Source of the DNA: Blastopirellula retiformator
Lineage (GTDB): Bacteria; Planctomycetota; Planctomycetia; Pirellulales; Pirellulaceae
DNA: 64,000 nucleotides
Direction: 5' to 3'
Assembly: GCF_007859755.1 (NCBI RefSeq)
Contig: NZ_SJPF01000003.1
Location: 62,001-126,000 of the forward strand
A program made the translations under genes and the position numbers. Under the pieces are notes generated by a model. The model made no database searches. It saw only the letters and a program-made list of their open reading frames with translations, and was not told where the DNA came from. This document shows positions 56,102-64,000 of this stretch, piece by piece; position 1 is the stretch's first letter, and the number at the start of each line of letters is the position of its first letter.

Positions 56102-56278
56102 CGAATTAAGTCCCGTAGACGTTTAGGGGTGCGAACTCCGGCCAAGCGGCCGAAGAGTCAGGCTGAGCGGCGCTGCCTGGGGTGTCGCTAATTGTAGACG
56201 AAACGTTTGCGCATCGCGACTTTCGCCGTCGAAATCTATGCAGGTTAGCGGCGTTGGGATTTGCGCCTTATTTCGAAA

Positions 56279-56292
56279 ATATCAGGTGATAT
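56279..56292. promoter_or_regulatory. Two-fold symmetric site ATATCA-GG-TGATAT
   Basis: A 6-2-6 inverted repeat lying 178 bases upstream of the DUF4261-like gene (minus) and 117 bases upstream of the hemerythrin-like gene (plus), so it could act on both. Related half-sites are at 55244-55268. Confidence 0.4.
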
Positions 56293-56408
56293 GGCTTCCG
56301 AAGTGAACGTATAATTGAAGATGCCCTGCCTGTGATCACTGTCGCCGCCGGCGCCGCGTCCCATGACCGCTCCGAACCAATTCAATATCCTGGGCTGGAG
56401 GATGGACG

Positions 56409-56843
56409 ATGACAGAGCACACCACACGGTTAGATTTTCATGCGCTCACCATGGAGCATGACCTGCTCCACGATATCCACTGCGTTCTCTCGGCGGACGA
56501 CAATGGACGACTTGGGCAGATCTCGTTGGCCGACAAGCTGAACCAGCTTTACGACCGTCTGTACGAGCACTTCCTGGCCGAAGAGGATGGCGGCTACATG
56601 AGCGACGTGCTGTTCCGGGCGCCGCACCTGGCCGACGAAGCGGCCCGCCTATCAGGCGAGCACCCGTTGTTCTTGCACGAAATCCGCGAGTGTCGCCAAG
56701 CGGCCAACGAACAATCGGCGCCCTACAGCGCCGAGTTGCGAGGACGCTTCCGCAAATTCGCCGAGCGTTATCTGCACCACGAGCATCATGAGAACTCGCT
56801 GGCGCAGCGGGCCTTTGACGTCGATATCGGCGTCGGCGATTAG
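56409..56843 (+). CDS. Hemerythrin-like protein
   Basis: 144 residues. Four-helix bundle with candidate iron ligands in HALTMEHDLLHDIH, LYEHFLAEEDGGY, EHPLFLHEI and YLHHEHHENSL, the H...HxxxE...H...HxxxH-like spacing of hemerythrin domains. It may bind a di-iron centre and sense or carry oxygen or related species. Divergently arranged from the DUF4261-like gene and adjacent to the flavoprotein below, ending seven bases before its stop. Confidence 0.75.
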   Translation: MTEHTTRLDFHALTMEHDLLHDIHCVLSADDNGRLGQISLADKLNQLYDRLYEHFLAEEDGGYMSDVLFRAPHLADEAARLSGEHPLFLHEIRECRQAANEQSAPYSAELRGRFRKFAERYLHHEHHENSLAQRAFDVDIGVGD

Positions 56844-56849
56844 TAATCG

Positions 56850-58367
56850 TTATCGCCGCCGCCAGGCGAGCCACTTTTGAAACAACGTTTTCACCAGCGG
56901 CGACAGTTTGGTACGGCGATATTGGTCGGCGATCCGTTTCAGAACTTCGACCTGCGTCGGATAGCAATGAATGAGGCTAGCCAGCGTATCGAGCTTTTTG
57001 CCGGTCGTCATCAGCAAGGTGATCTCGCCGATCATCTCACCGGCGTGCGACGCCACGATCGTCGCGCCGATCACCTTGCCGGTACCGCGTATGGTGTGAA
57101 CCACCGCGAAGCCGTTCGTTTCGCCGTCGACCACGGCGCGATCGACGTTCTTCAGCTCTTCGCGATAGCTATCGATTTTCATACCCTGCTCTTGCGCTTC
57201 GCCGGGCGTCATGCCGACGTGGGCCACCTCGGGATCGGTGTAGGTCGTTCGCGGCATGACCATGTGCGAGAGTCGCTCGTTGCCGTAAAAGAGAGCGTTC
57301 CGTAAACAGGCTCGGGCCATCGCATCGGCGGCGTGCGTGAACTGATAACTGCCGGCGATGTCGCCCGCGGCGAAGATCCGCGGGTTGGTCGTCTGCAGCC
57401 GATCGTTGACGATCACGCCTCGCTTGTTGAACTCGACGCCCGCTTTGTCGAGCCCGAGGCCTTCCACGTTGGGGCGACGTCCCAGCGCTACGAGCAGCGC
57501 GTCGACTTCGATCTCTTTGGTCTCGCCGCCGGTCTCGATGGTGATTCGCGTGACGTCGCCGGTTTTCTCGACCCGCGTTACCAGGTGATTCAGATAGAGA
57601 TGGACTCCTTCGCGAAGCAACTGTTGGCGAATCACTTCGCTGGCGCCGGGGTCTTCTCGCGACAGCGGTCGTGACTGTTTCTCGATCGCGTGGACTTCGC
57701 TGCCAAAACGGCGAAAGGTCTGCGCCATCTCGGTTCCGATCGGTCCCATGCCAAGCACCGCCAATCGCGCCGGCAATTGCGGCAGCGAGAAGATCGTCTC
57801 GTTGGTCAGATAGCCGGACTCTTCCAGCCCGGGGATCGGCGGAATCTGCGGGCGGCTGCCGGTGGCGATCACGCAGCGCGAGAACTTAAGCGTCTGACCA
57901 TCAACATGCACCGAATCGGGCCCCACAAACTTGGCCGAGCCGAGATAGACGTCGACTCCCAGATTCGCAAACCGGTGGGCCGCGTCATGCCGCGAGATGT
58001 CGGCCCGAGCGTGCCGCATTCGCTCCATCACCTTCTCGAAGTCGACCCGCGGATCACAGACCGGATCAATCCCGTAGGAGGAAGCGGTCTTAAACGCATG
58101 CGCCGCCCGGGCCGAGCGGATCAGGCTCTTGCTCGGCACGCAGCCGAAGTTCAAACAGTCGCCCCCTAACAGGCCGCGCTCGATCAATGCCGATGTGCCT
58201 CCCAAGCCGGCGGCGCCCAGCGCCGAGATAATCCCAGCCGAACCGCCGCCGATCGCAATCAGGTTGTACCGTCCGCTGGGGATTGGGTTGCTCCAATCGG
58301 CTGGATGGGCGTGTTTGACCAGAGCCGTGTTGTACTGGTCGGCAGGCTGCATTTCGATCGGATTCAT
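56850..58367 (-). CDS. MerA-like FAD-dependent pyridine nucleotide-disulfide oxidoreductase
   Basis: 505 residues. FAD motif AIGGGSAGIISAL, redox pair Cys71/Cys76 (GGDCLNFGCVPSK), NAD motif LAVLGMGPIGTEMAQ and the FAD site RIFAAGDIAGSYQF are complete. The C-terminal region has IHCYPTQVEVLK in place of the HPHPTxSE of dihydrolipoamide dehydrogenase. There is no N-terminal HMA domain and no C-terminal vicinal Cys pair as in true mercuric reductase, so mercury reduction is unlikely. It is the closest homolog class used by many bacteria for unassigned disulfide reductions. Confidence 0.88.
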   Translation of the reverse strand: MNPIEMQPADQYNTALVKHAHPADWSNPIPSGRYNLIAIGGGSAGIISALGAAGLGGTSALIERGLLGGDCLNFGCVPSKSLIRSARAAHAFKTASSYGIDPVCDPRVDFEKVMERMRHARADISRHDAAHRFANLGVDVYLGSAKFVGPDSVHVDGQTLKFSRCVIATGSRPQIPPIPGLEESGYLTNETIFSLPQLPARLAVLGMGPIGTEMAQTFRRFGSEVHAIEKQSRPLSREDPGASEVIRQQLLREGVHLYLNHLVTRVEKTGDVTRITIETGGETKEIEVDALLVALGRRPNVEGLGLDKAGVEFNKRGVIVNDRLQTTNPRIFAAGDIAGSYQFTHAADAMARACLRNALFYGNERLSHMVMPRTTYTDPEVAHVGMTPGEAQEQGMKIDSYREELKNVDRAVVDGETNGFAVVHTIRGTGKVIGATIVASHAGEMIGEITLLMTTGKKLDTLASLIHCYPTQVEVLKRIADQYRRTKLSPLVKTLFQKWLAWRRR

Positions 58368-58456
58368 GAGCGGGTCTATCTGGCCAAGGGGAAAACATCG
58401 GCGCTACCGTAGAGAAACATGGTAACGCATCAGCCGAGCGTCGGCTGCAGGCAGAA

Positions 58457-58488
58457 AAGAAGCCGGAGTCTTTCCGAAGACTCCGGCT
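58457..58488 (-). terminator. Rho-independent terminator of the DUF1501 operon
   Basis: On the minus strand AGCCGGAGTCTT (58488-58477), loop, AAGACTCCGGCT (58472-58461), then TCTTTTCT. It lies about 160 bases past the stop at 58649. The rest of 58368-58648 shows no gene. Confidence 0.8.
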
Positions 58489-58648
58489 GCGAAAGAAGTG
58501 AAAAAATATAGCTGGGCCCGTGGGGCGTGGTGCAGCGCATCCCTCCTTGGGGCGCTTTACAGCCGAAGATTTCCCACGGGGATCGGTCGGCTGGGCGGAT
58601 CCTGTTCACCCCAGAATGTGAGGTGAGCAGGTCGCCGGTGCTTTGGTG

Positions 58649-59914
58649 CTAGACGACCAATTCCTTGATCACCTTACCGCCGTTGGCGATTTTCATCGGA
58701 CGGCCGTTCTTGCTTGTGAAGGTCGTTTCGAGTGAAATGCCCATCGCTCGGCACACGGTCGCCATCAGGTCTTCGGCCGAGTATGGTTCGGTCTCGACGC
58801 GGGTACCGTCGGCGCTCGTTTCGCCAACCGCGATGCCGCCGTTGATGCCGCCGCCGCCGACGACGGTGCTCCAGCTGCGGGCCCAGTGGTCACGGCCGGT
58901 GTTGCCGTTGATCCGCGGGGTGCGGCTGAATTCGCCCATCCAGACGATGGTGGTGTCTTGCAGCAGACCGCGCTGTTCGAGGTCGGTCACCAGGGCCGAC
59001 ATCGCCTGGTCCATGACCGGCAGCTTGTTGTCGGACAAGGTGTTGAAGATGTTGGCGTGGTTGTCCCAGCCGCCCAGATCGACTTCGATGAATGGCACGC
59101 CCGCTTCGACGAGACGACGAGCGAGCAAGCAACCCTGGCCGAAGCCGTTGGCGCCGTACATCTCTTTCATCGCGTCGGGCTCTTCGTTGACGCGGAAGGC
59201 CTTCATCTGCTCGCTGGTCATCAGGTTGACCGTCTTGTTCAAGATCTTGGCGTGATCTTCGGCGGCCGGCCCACGACGTTGGCTGATGAAACCATTCTCG
59301 ACCAGCTTCAGCATCTCGAGACGCTTGCCGAGCGTTTGGTCGCTCATGCCTTGCATCTTCAGATTGCGAACCTGACCGTTGCTGCTGACGGTGAACGGCG
59401 CCCAAGTCATGCCCAGGAAGCCCGGCCCCACGCTACCGCCGCCGACCGAAACGAACGGCGGGATTTCCAAGTAAGGACGTTGGTCGAACAGCTCGTGAGC
59501 GATGACCGAACCGTAGCCTGGGTGCTCGATGTTCGGGTTCGGGACGTAACCGGTGTGCATGTAGTAGCGACCGCGGCCGTGATCGGCTTCGCGGGTGCTC
59601 ATCGAGCGAACGACCGACAGGTTGTTCATGACCTTGGCGGTCTTCGGCATGTGCTCGGTGATCTGCAGATCGCCGGCGGTCGAAATCGGACGGAACGGAC
59701 CGCCGGTGGTTTGGCCCGGCTTGAGGTCCCAGATATCCATGGTGCTTGGCCCGCCACCCATCCAAAGCAAGATGCAGCTCTTGCCGCGGCTGGTGAGATC
59801 CGCGGCGTGAGCGCGGATCGATTGGCCCATCATCATCGCCGGAGCGACCATGGCCGAAGCGCCCGCCATATGCTTCATAAAGTGACGACGCGACATCCCG
59901 GTGGGAATGGACAT
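58649..59914 (-). CDS. DUF1501 exported protein with Tat signal
   Basis: 421 residues. The Tat-type leader MSRRHFMKHMAGASAM shows SRRxFMK and predicts folded export. The sulfatase-like DUF1501 core has LLWMGGGPSTMDIWDLKP, GRYYMHTGY, EVDLGGWDNHANIF and FSRTPRINGNTGRDHW, in part. DUF1501 proteins are a large planctomycete family related to alkaline-phosphatase-like enzymes. I chose ATG 59914, preceded by GGAGAGAG; a TTG at 59932 is in frame. The DUF1549 gene lies 47 bases upstream, so they form an operon. Confidence 0.92.
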   Translation of the reverse strand: MSIPTGMSRRHFMKHMAGASAMVAPAMMMGQSIRAHAADLTSRGKSCILLWMGGGPSTMDIWDLKPGQTTGGPFRPISTAGDLQITEHMPKTAKVMNNLSVVRSMSTREADHGRGRYYMHTGYVPNPNIEHPGYGSVIAHELFDQRPYLEIPPFVSVGGGSVGPGFLGMTWAPFTVSSNGQVRNLKMQGMSDQTLGKRLEMLKLVENGFISQRRGPAAEDHAKILNKTVNLMTSEQMKAFRVNEEPDAMKEMYGANGFGQGCLLARRLVEAGVPFIEVDLGGWDNHANIFNTLSDNKLPVMDQAMSALVTDLEQRGLLQDTTIVWMGEFSRTPRINGNTGRDHWARSWSTVVGGGGINGGIAVGETSADGTRVETEPYSAEDLMATVCRAMGISLETTFTSKNGRPMKIANGGKVIKELVV

Positions 59915-59961
59915 GAACTCTCTCCGATTCAAAAAGGGTGATAAGCCTTGCCGGTGTTCGT

Positions 59962-62172
59962 TTAGTGATCGAGCAAAAACTCGTTACTGTTCAAAAGGGC
60001 CCACCAGACGTCTTGGAGCGCCGCGGGCATTTCGTTCTGACGAGCGGACAGAATTTGCCCGATCGCTTTTCGTTCGCGACCGTTCGGCTTGCGAGCCAAG
60101 GCGGCCAAAAAGAGGTGATCGATTTTCTCGCTAGGAGACATGCTGCTGTTGATGACGCTCTTTAGGACGCCGCTGTCGAGCCGCGTCGCTTTTTCCATCA
60201 AGCGGCCGTTCATCATTTCGAGCGACTGCGAGTAGCCGTCCAAAGCGTGTTCGACCGAGCCTTCGTCGTCACCCATCTCGCGGGCAAATTGCCCCAGCCA
60301 TTGATGACGTGCGGCCGGATCGGCGATCAAAGCCGGCGTCCGCCGCGACTGCGCGACCATCTCCAGCGATTGGTACAACTGTTCCGCTTCCATCCGCCGC
60401 GTGTAGTAGTGCGTAAACAGCGGCTGACCGGCGTAAGGTTGGTCGGCAACTTGATCGTTGGAAGTTTGACTCGAAAGCTGGAATGCGTCGGTCAGGGCGA
60501 TCCACCGCATCAGTCGCTTCAGGTCGAAGCCGCTGGCGGCGAAGTCGCCGGACAGTTCGCCGAGCAGATCCGGGTGCGATGGCGGGTTGTGGGCGCCCAT
60601 ATCATCGACCAGCGGCGTAAAGCCAACGCCGAAGAAGTGTTGCCACATCCGGTTGACGGTCGCTTCGGCGAACATGTCGCTGTGCGTAACGTACTCTGCC
60701 AGGTAGTCGCGGCGATTGACGTCGCTGACGCGTCCGCTGGGCGGAATCGGCTGTTGGCCGGGGAACTGCGGATAGGCGACGTCGACCAGGCCGTTGTTCC
60801 GCTCGAAGTAGACGAAGCCTTGCTCCGGCTTGTCTCCCGGCGGGGCGTAGTCTTTGTCGACCACCGCCAGGCTATCCTTCCCCTTCACCGCATGCGATTG
60901 GCGGAAGAAGGCGTTGAGCTGCCAGTACTGACGTTGGTCGAAGGCATCCCACGGATGATTGTGGCACTGCGAGCATTGGGCTTGCCGGCCGAGGAAGACC
61001 TGGCAGGTCTTGGCGGTGGCGAGGGTCGCGTCTTGATCAAGCAGCGCTCCCAGGAAGTTGACGGCCGGGTTGTAGTCGGCGGCGCCACGCTTGTTGCTGC
61101 CGGAGGCGGTCAGCAGTTCGCGAGTCAGCGCATCGTACGACTTGCCCGCGGCTAGGCTTTCGCCCAGGTAACGCTCAAAGGCGGCTCGGTCGACTTCGCT
61201 GCCGTCGCTCATGCCGGCGGCGCGACCGATCAACGTGTTGGCCAGACGCGAGCCCCAGTACTGCGACAGTTCGCCGTGATACTTCTCGCCATACAAGATC
61301 TCGTCGACCAGTTTCTCGTCGCGGTCACGACCTCGCTGCGAGGCGAAATACTTGATCTCGTCGACCGTCGGAATCCGGCCGAGCAGACGCAGATAGACGC
61401 GACGGCACCATTCTTCCGGCGTCGCGTGATCGGTCGGCTTGGCGCCGGCCGCTTTCCAACTGGCGGCGAGTGCGTCGTTGATTTCGGTAACGACCTGGGC
61501 GTCGGTCTTGGCGAGCGACGGGATCGGCTCGGCGACAATCAGCGGGCGGTTGGGCGTAGCGGCCGGTTTGTCCGGTTGGGGCTCGGTCTTGGCGACTTGC
61601 GGCTGCGGCGGCGTCACGATCGTTGGCGCCGGGGTGTTGTCGGCCATCTGCGTCTTGGGGGGCGATGGCTGAGCGGGCTCGACCGGCTTGTCAGGCGTCG
61701 CTGGCTTAACTGGATCGGCCGTCACAGCGAGATTCGTGTTGGGATTCGCAGCGGGGTTTGCCGCTTCGTTGGCCAACCGCTCTTGCTCCAACTGGTTGCT
61801 GCGAATCACCCAGGCGCCAAACGCGACCAAGGCGAGCAGCGTGATCGACATCGCAATCGAAGCTGCCCATTGGCGACGCCGGGCCCAGACGGTGCGGCGG
61901 CGAGCCAGCTCACTGCGGGTGACGCCAGACTCGGTGACATCCTGCTCAGCAACAGTTTCAGCGGTCGCAGTACTATTGCCGTTTGTCTGCAGCGCGGCTT
62001 GATAGACGGGGGCCGAGATCGGAGCAGGTTGCGGCGCGCCGTTTTGGGTGTGATCGGTCTGAGGTTGCGCCGGAAGTTGAGCCAGGATGCGCGCGGTCAG
62101 ATCGGGCGGGCTTTTCTGTTGGAAAAGCTCGTCGAGCAGAGAGTCGATCAGTGGATCGTCGCGATCGGTCAT
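59962..62172 (-). CDS. DUF1549/DUF1553 protein with anti-sigma-like N terminus
   Basis: 736 residues. The cytoplasmic N terminus (LIDSLLDELFQQKSPPDLTARILAQL) resembles planctomycete anti-sigma proteins. A membrane helix (about 99-120, WARRRQWAASIAMSITLLAL) is followed by a Pro-rich linker, then an exported DUF1549 region (WCRRVYLRLLGRIPTVDEIKYF), a heme-c-type motif CSQCH (Cys400-His404), and DUF1553 (NRMWQHFFGVGF, LMRWIALTDAFQLSSQ). These pairs normally accompany DUF1501. The gene overlaps the sigma factor gene by four bases, so it is probably its anti-sigma partner. Confidence 0.9.
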   Translation of the reverse strand: MTDRDDPLIDSLLDELFQQKSPPDLTARILAQLPAQPQTDHTQNGAPQPAPISAPVYQAALQTNGNSTATAETVAEQDVTESGVTRSELARRRTVWARRRQWAASIAMSITLLALVAFGAWVIRSNQLEQERLANEAANPAANPNTNLAVTADPVKPATPDKPVEPAQPSPPKTQMADNTPAPTIVTPPQPQVAKTEPQPDKPAATPNRPLIVAEPIPSLAKTDAQVVTEINDALAASWKAAGAKPTDHATPEEWCRRVYLRLLGRIPTVDEIKYFASQRGRDRDEKLVDEILYGEKYHGELSQYWGSRLANTLIGRAAGMSDGSEVDRAAFERYLGESLAAGKSYDALTRELLTASGSNKRGAADYNPAVNFLGALLDQDATLATAKTCQVFLGRQAQCSQCHNHPWDAFDQRQYWQLNAFFRQSHAVKGKDSLAVVDKDYAPPGDKPEQGFVYFERNNGLVDVAYPQFPGQQPIPPSGRVSDVNRRDYLAEYVTHSDMFAEATVNRMWQHFFGVGFTPLVDDMGAHNPPSHPDLLGELSGDFAASGFDLKRLMRWIALTDAFQLSSQTSNDQVADQPYAGQPLFTHYYTRRMEAEQLYQSLEMVAQSRRTPALIADPAARHQWLGQFAREMGDDEGSVEHALDGYSQSLEMMNGRLMEKATRLDSGVLKSVINSSMSPSEKIDHLFLAALARKPNGRERKAIGQILSARQNEMPAALQDVWWALLNSNEFLLDH

Positions 62173-62723
62173 GGCTTACGGGTCGACAGGTGATCTTCGA
62201 GACGCAGTTTTCGTTCGATGCATTGTCGCAGTTGCGTCTTGGCGCGTTGCATCAGGTTTTTCGCTCCATGTTCGCCCACGCCCAACGCATCGGCGATCTC
62301 TTGCCGCGACTTGCGACTTTCAAATCGCATTCGCAGCGCCTTTTGTGCCCGGCCGGTCAGCGAGTCCATGCATTCCTGCAGCACGCTGATGACCTCTTTT
62401 CCTTGGTCGACGGTCGTCACTTGCTGCCAGAACGCATCGATCTGCTCGATGTCGTCAGTCACGATCTGCCGCTTTTGGCGACGCCGCAGATCGATTAGCA
62501 GGTTGTGCGCGACCCGTCGCAGGTAAGCGGCGGTGGCGGTTCGATCAAAGTCGTCAAACGGCTTCTGCAGGACTTTGAGAAAGGTTTCCTGCGTCAGGTC
62601 TTCCGCCTCGTGATCGTCACAGCCAAGCGAACGCAGATACCGCCAGACCCCTGTTTGGTGGGTCTGAATCAGGCGAGTCGCCTGAATTGCAGCGTCTGAC
62701 AGATCGGGTGACTGTTCACTCAT
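62169..62723 (-). CDS. ECF sigma factor
   Basis: 184 residues. Sigma region 2 (GVWRYLRSLGCDDHEAEDLTQETFLKVLQ, in part) and region 4 (DSLTGRAQKALRMRFESRKSRQEIADALGVGEHGAKNLMQRAK, in part) are both present, the size is normal. The stop overlaps the start of the DUF1549 gene (ATGA), which indicates translational coupling and suggests the sigma controls the DUF1549/DUF1501 operon. Confidence 0.92.
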   Translation of the reverse strand: MSEQSPDLSDAAIQATRLIQTHQTGVWRYLRSLGCDDHEAEDLTQETFLKVLQKPFDDFDRTATAAYLRRVAHNLLIDLRRRQKRQIVTDDIEQIDAFWQQVTTVDQGKEVISVLQECMDSLTGRAQKALRMRFESRKSRQEIADALGVGEHGAKNLMQRAKTQLRQCIERKLRLEDHLSTRKP

Positions 62724-62901
62724 AGAAGCGGCCGAAACGGGCGATCGTACTCAAAAAGAGGGTTGCGGGAGGCCGATTGCTTCGCAAGTTGTTATTGGGA
62801 AACTAGTTAGCTTGCAAGGCAAACCGCCCGAGGGAAGCGGCCGGGGGCTCTATTCTATTTGCCGGGTCTATTTTTTTCACCGATTTTGTCAGGCATCATC
62901 G

Positions 62902-63058
62902 CTAGCAGTCCGTTGATTTTCTCGACGGACTGCGTGATCGAACGGATGCGATCCCAAAATAACGACGTAAGTCGTTATTTTGCGAGCCGCGAAGAGCTAC
63001 GCTCTGAGCCTGGCGAGGTTGGAAAATGCCACGATGGCATTTTTCAACAGGCAGCTAG
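62902..63058 (+). mobile_element. Miniature element M2, copy 2, with CTAG duplications
   Basis: Same 157-bp form as 21890-22046, CTAG at both ends (62902-62905, 63055-63058). The restored target would read ATCGCTAGCGAT, a perfect palindrome. The remaining bases between 62724 and 63256 show no gene. Confidence 0.85.
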
Positions 63059-63256
63059 CGATCGCAGGCCAAGGGAGGAGAGCCTGCCGTGTTCCTTTTT
63101 CGCCGCTGGGGTCGCGGCGCCTTTAGTTCGGTTCGTGGCGAACCTCTGAATTTATTGTACTGCGCTCCCGGCTTCTTTTTGTGCAATCTGCGACGCACAG
63201 CCGATACAATGCCGTTAGAGGGAGTTTCTACCGAGTTTGGCGAGGGAGACGATTTC

Positions 63257-63730
63257 ATGCGGTCCAGCTGGTTGATTTGCGGTTTGATCGGGATGTTGAC
63301 GTTGGCGTGTTCCGTAACCGCTGCGGCGCAAGAGGTGCGCGTCTCGCCGGGCCAACACGCGCTTCCCAACGACCTGACCGCCTACATGAAGTTCTTGGCG
63401 GGGCAGCAGATCGAATCGCTGCGTCTCTTCAGCGACTACATGCAGCAGCGGGCCGACGACAAGCAAATTCCGCGTGGGCTCTACCTCAACGCGAAAGCGA
63501 TGCAGTTGCAAGCCGAGTTAGCGTCGGCCCAAGACCCGATGGCTAAGAAAGAGCTGCTGACCGAAATGGCCAAACTGTACGACCAGCGCGTTCAGCTTGA
63601 CGCGGGGTCGCCGCAGCAAACCTGGTACGGCGTCGATCGAACGAAACTGGCCCAGTATATGAAGCGGGAGTATCAACTCTTCCAGCAACAAGCGGCCGAG
63701 CAGACCAAGAAGCCGGCGGCCGAAAAGTAA
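63257..63730 (+). CDS. Small secreted helical protein of unknown function
   Basis: 157 residues with a signal peptide (MRSSWLICGLIGMLTLACS, cleaving near AAAQ). The rest is almost entirely helical and Gln/Lys-rich (KFLAGQQIESLRLFSDYMQQ, ELASAQDPMAKKELLTEMAKL in part). No family recognised. ATG 63257 is chosen because it begins the leader. It is followed eight bases later by the peroxiredoxin-like gene, so the two form an operon. Confidence 0.75.
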   Translation: MRSSWLICGLIGMLTLACSVTAAAQEVRVSPGQHALPNDLTAYMKFLAGQQIESLRLFSDYMQQRADDKQIPRGLYLNAKAMQLQAELASAQDPMAKKELLTEMAKLYDQRVQLDAGSPQQTWYGVDRTKLAQYMKREYQLFQQQAAEQTKKPAAEK

Positions 63731-63738
63731 CGCGAACC

Positions 63739-64000
63739 ATGAACACGATCGCAGCAAAAAACCGTCTGGTCGTCGGCGACGTGGCGCCGCAAGTGAAGGT
63801 GCAATCCTGCCAAGGCGAATCAGTCGCGCTGGCCGATCGCTGGAGCAAGCAACCGCTGCTGATTCAGTTTGCTCGGCATCTGGGGTGTCCCTTCTGTCGC
63901 GATCGGGCGCAGCAGCTGAAGCTCGACTACGAAGAGATTGCCCAACACCAGGGGAACGTCGTCTTCATCACGATGGGCCCGCAGGAGCGAGCCCAGCAAC
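63739..64000 (+). CDS. Peroxiredoxin-like protein, 5' part (cut by window end)
   Basis: The first 87 codons are present. After GDVAPQVKVQ the sequence GCPFCRDRAQQL carries a CxxC redox motif at the N terminus of a helix, as in AhpC/TSA-type peroxiredoxin-like proteins of the PRX-like group. The rest lies beyond base 64000. It starts 8 bases after the preceding stop, in an operon. Confidence 0.8.
   Translation, partial: MNTIAAKNRLVVGDVAPQVKVQSCQGESVALADRWSKQPLLIQFARHLGCPFCRDRAQQLKLDYEEIAQHQGNVVFITMGPQERAQQ

Noticed and set aside
56850-58367. Mercury resistance
   Set aside because: The flavoprotein lacks the HMA domain and the C-terminal Cys pair, and no merR, merT or merP is nearby.

Overview
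The window is chromosomal DNA of a planctomycete, most likely family Pirellulaceae (Blastopirellula/Bremerella/Rhodopirellula relatives). This rests on families that are typical of that group: a DUF1559 pseudopilin-like protein, a DUF1598 protein, a DUF1501/DUF1549 pair with an ECF sigma factor, a PhoPQ-type PqaA-like protein, two signal peptidase I paralogs with extra domains, a Ser/Thr kinase with a receiver-like tail, and many secreted proteins of unknown function. Base composition is high in G+C and genes lie on both strands in short transcription units. No tRNA, rRNA, CRISPR array or prophage was recognised.

Layout. 1-1000: a decayed sulfatase gene carrying half of a miniature inverted-repeat element, then glyA. 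2.4-9.1 kb: a DoxX-like membrane protein, an overlapping convergent gene, a candidate structured RNA with two terminator-like hairpins (3.9-4.07 kb), a DUF1559 protein, a lipoprotein, a PqaA-like protein, a second miniature element and a decayed metallopeptidase-like gene. 9.1-15.4 kb: a three-PAS histidine kinase, a SYLF protein, two lipoproteins, class II aldolase, and a small phosphatase boxed by a 34-bp inverted repeat. 15.5-19.8 kb: two signal peptidases I, lptB and a small membrane protein split by an in-frame stop. 19.8-32 kb: Sir2 deacylase, an enolase-superfamily enzyme, a methyltransferase, bioD, a solitary DNA methyltransferase, a receiver-ATPase fusion, a desaturase divergent from a ketoacyl synthase, an internally duplicated membrane protein and glycerate 2-kinase. 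32-47.9 kb: large secreted proteins, a Ser/Thr kinase, a dicarboxylate/amino-acid symporter, a DUF1598 protein, DNA polymerase III alpha and an EEP-family nuclease/phosphatase. 48-56 kb: a sugar-handling locus (DUF4432 epimerase-like, cupin isomerase-like, TIM-barrel epimerase, Gfo/Idh/MocA oxidoreductase, AraC regulator) interrupted by an IS200-type element and an S23-like four-helix-bundle gene. 56-64 kb: hemerythrin-like protein, a MerA-like flavoprotein, the ECF sigma / DUF1549 / DUF1501 operon, and a peroxiredoxin-like gene cut by the window end.

The most striking structure is a set of small non-coding repeats. One family (about 183 bp, ends GTTAGCC/GGCTAAC, terminal hairpins with compensatory base changes) occurs twice, and in both copies its central CTAG has been hit by a different miniature element: a 157-bp CTAG-flanked element in one, and a TA-flanked element of the 161-bp family in the other. 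The 161-bp family has three more copies or fragments in the window, one inside a dead sulfatase and one exactly at the stop codon of a dead peptidase. No encoded transposase for these families is present, so they are probably moved in trans.
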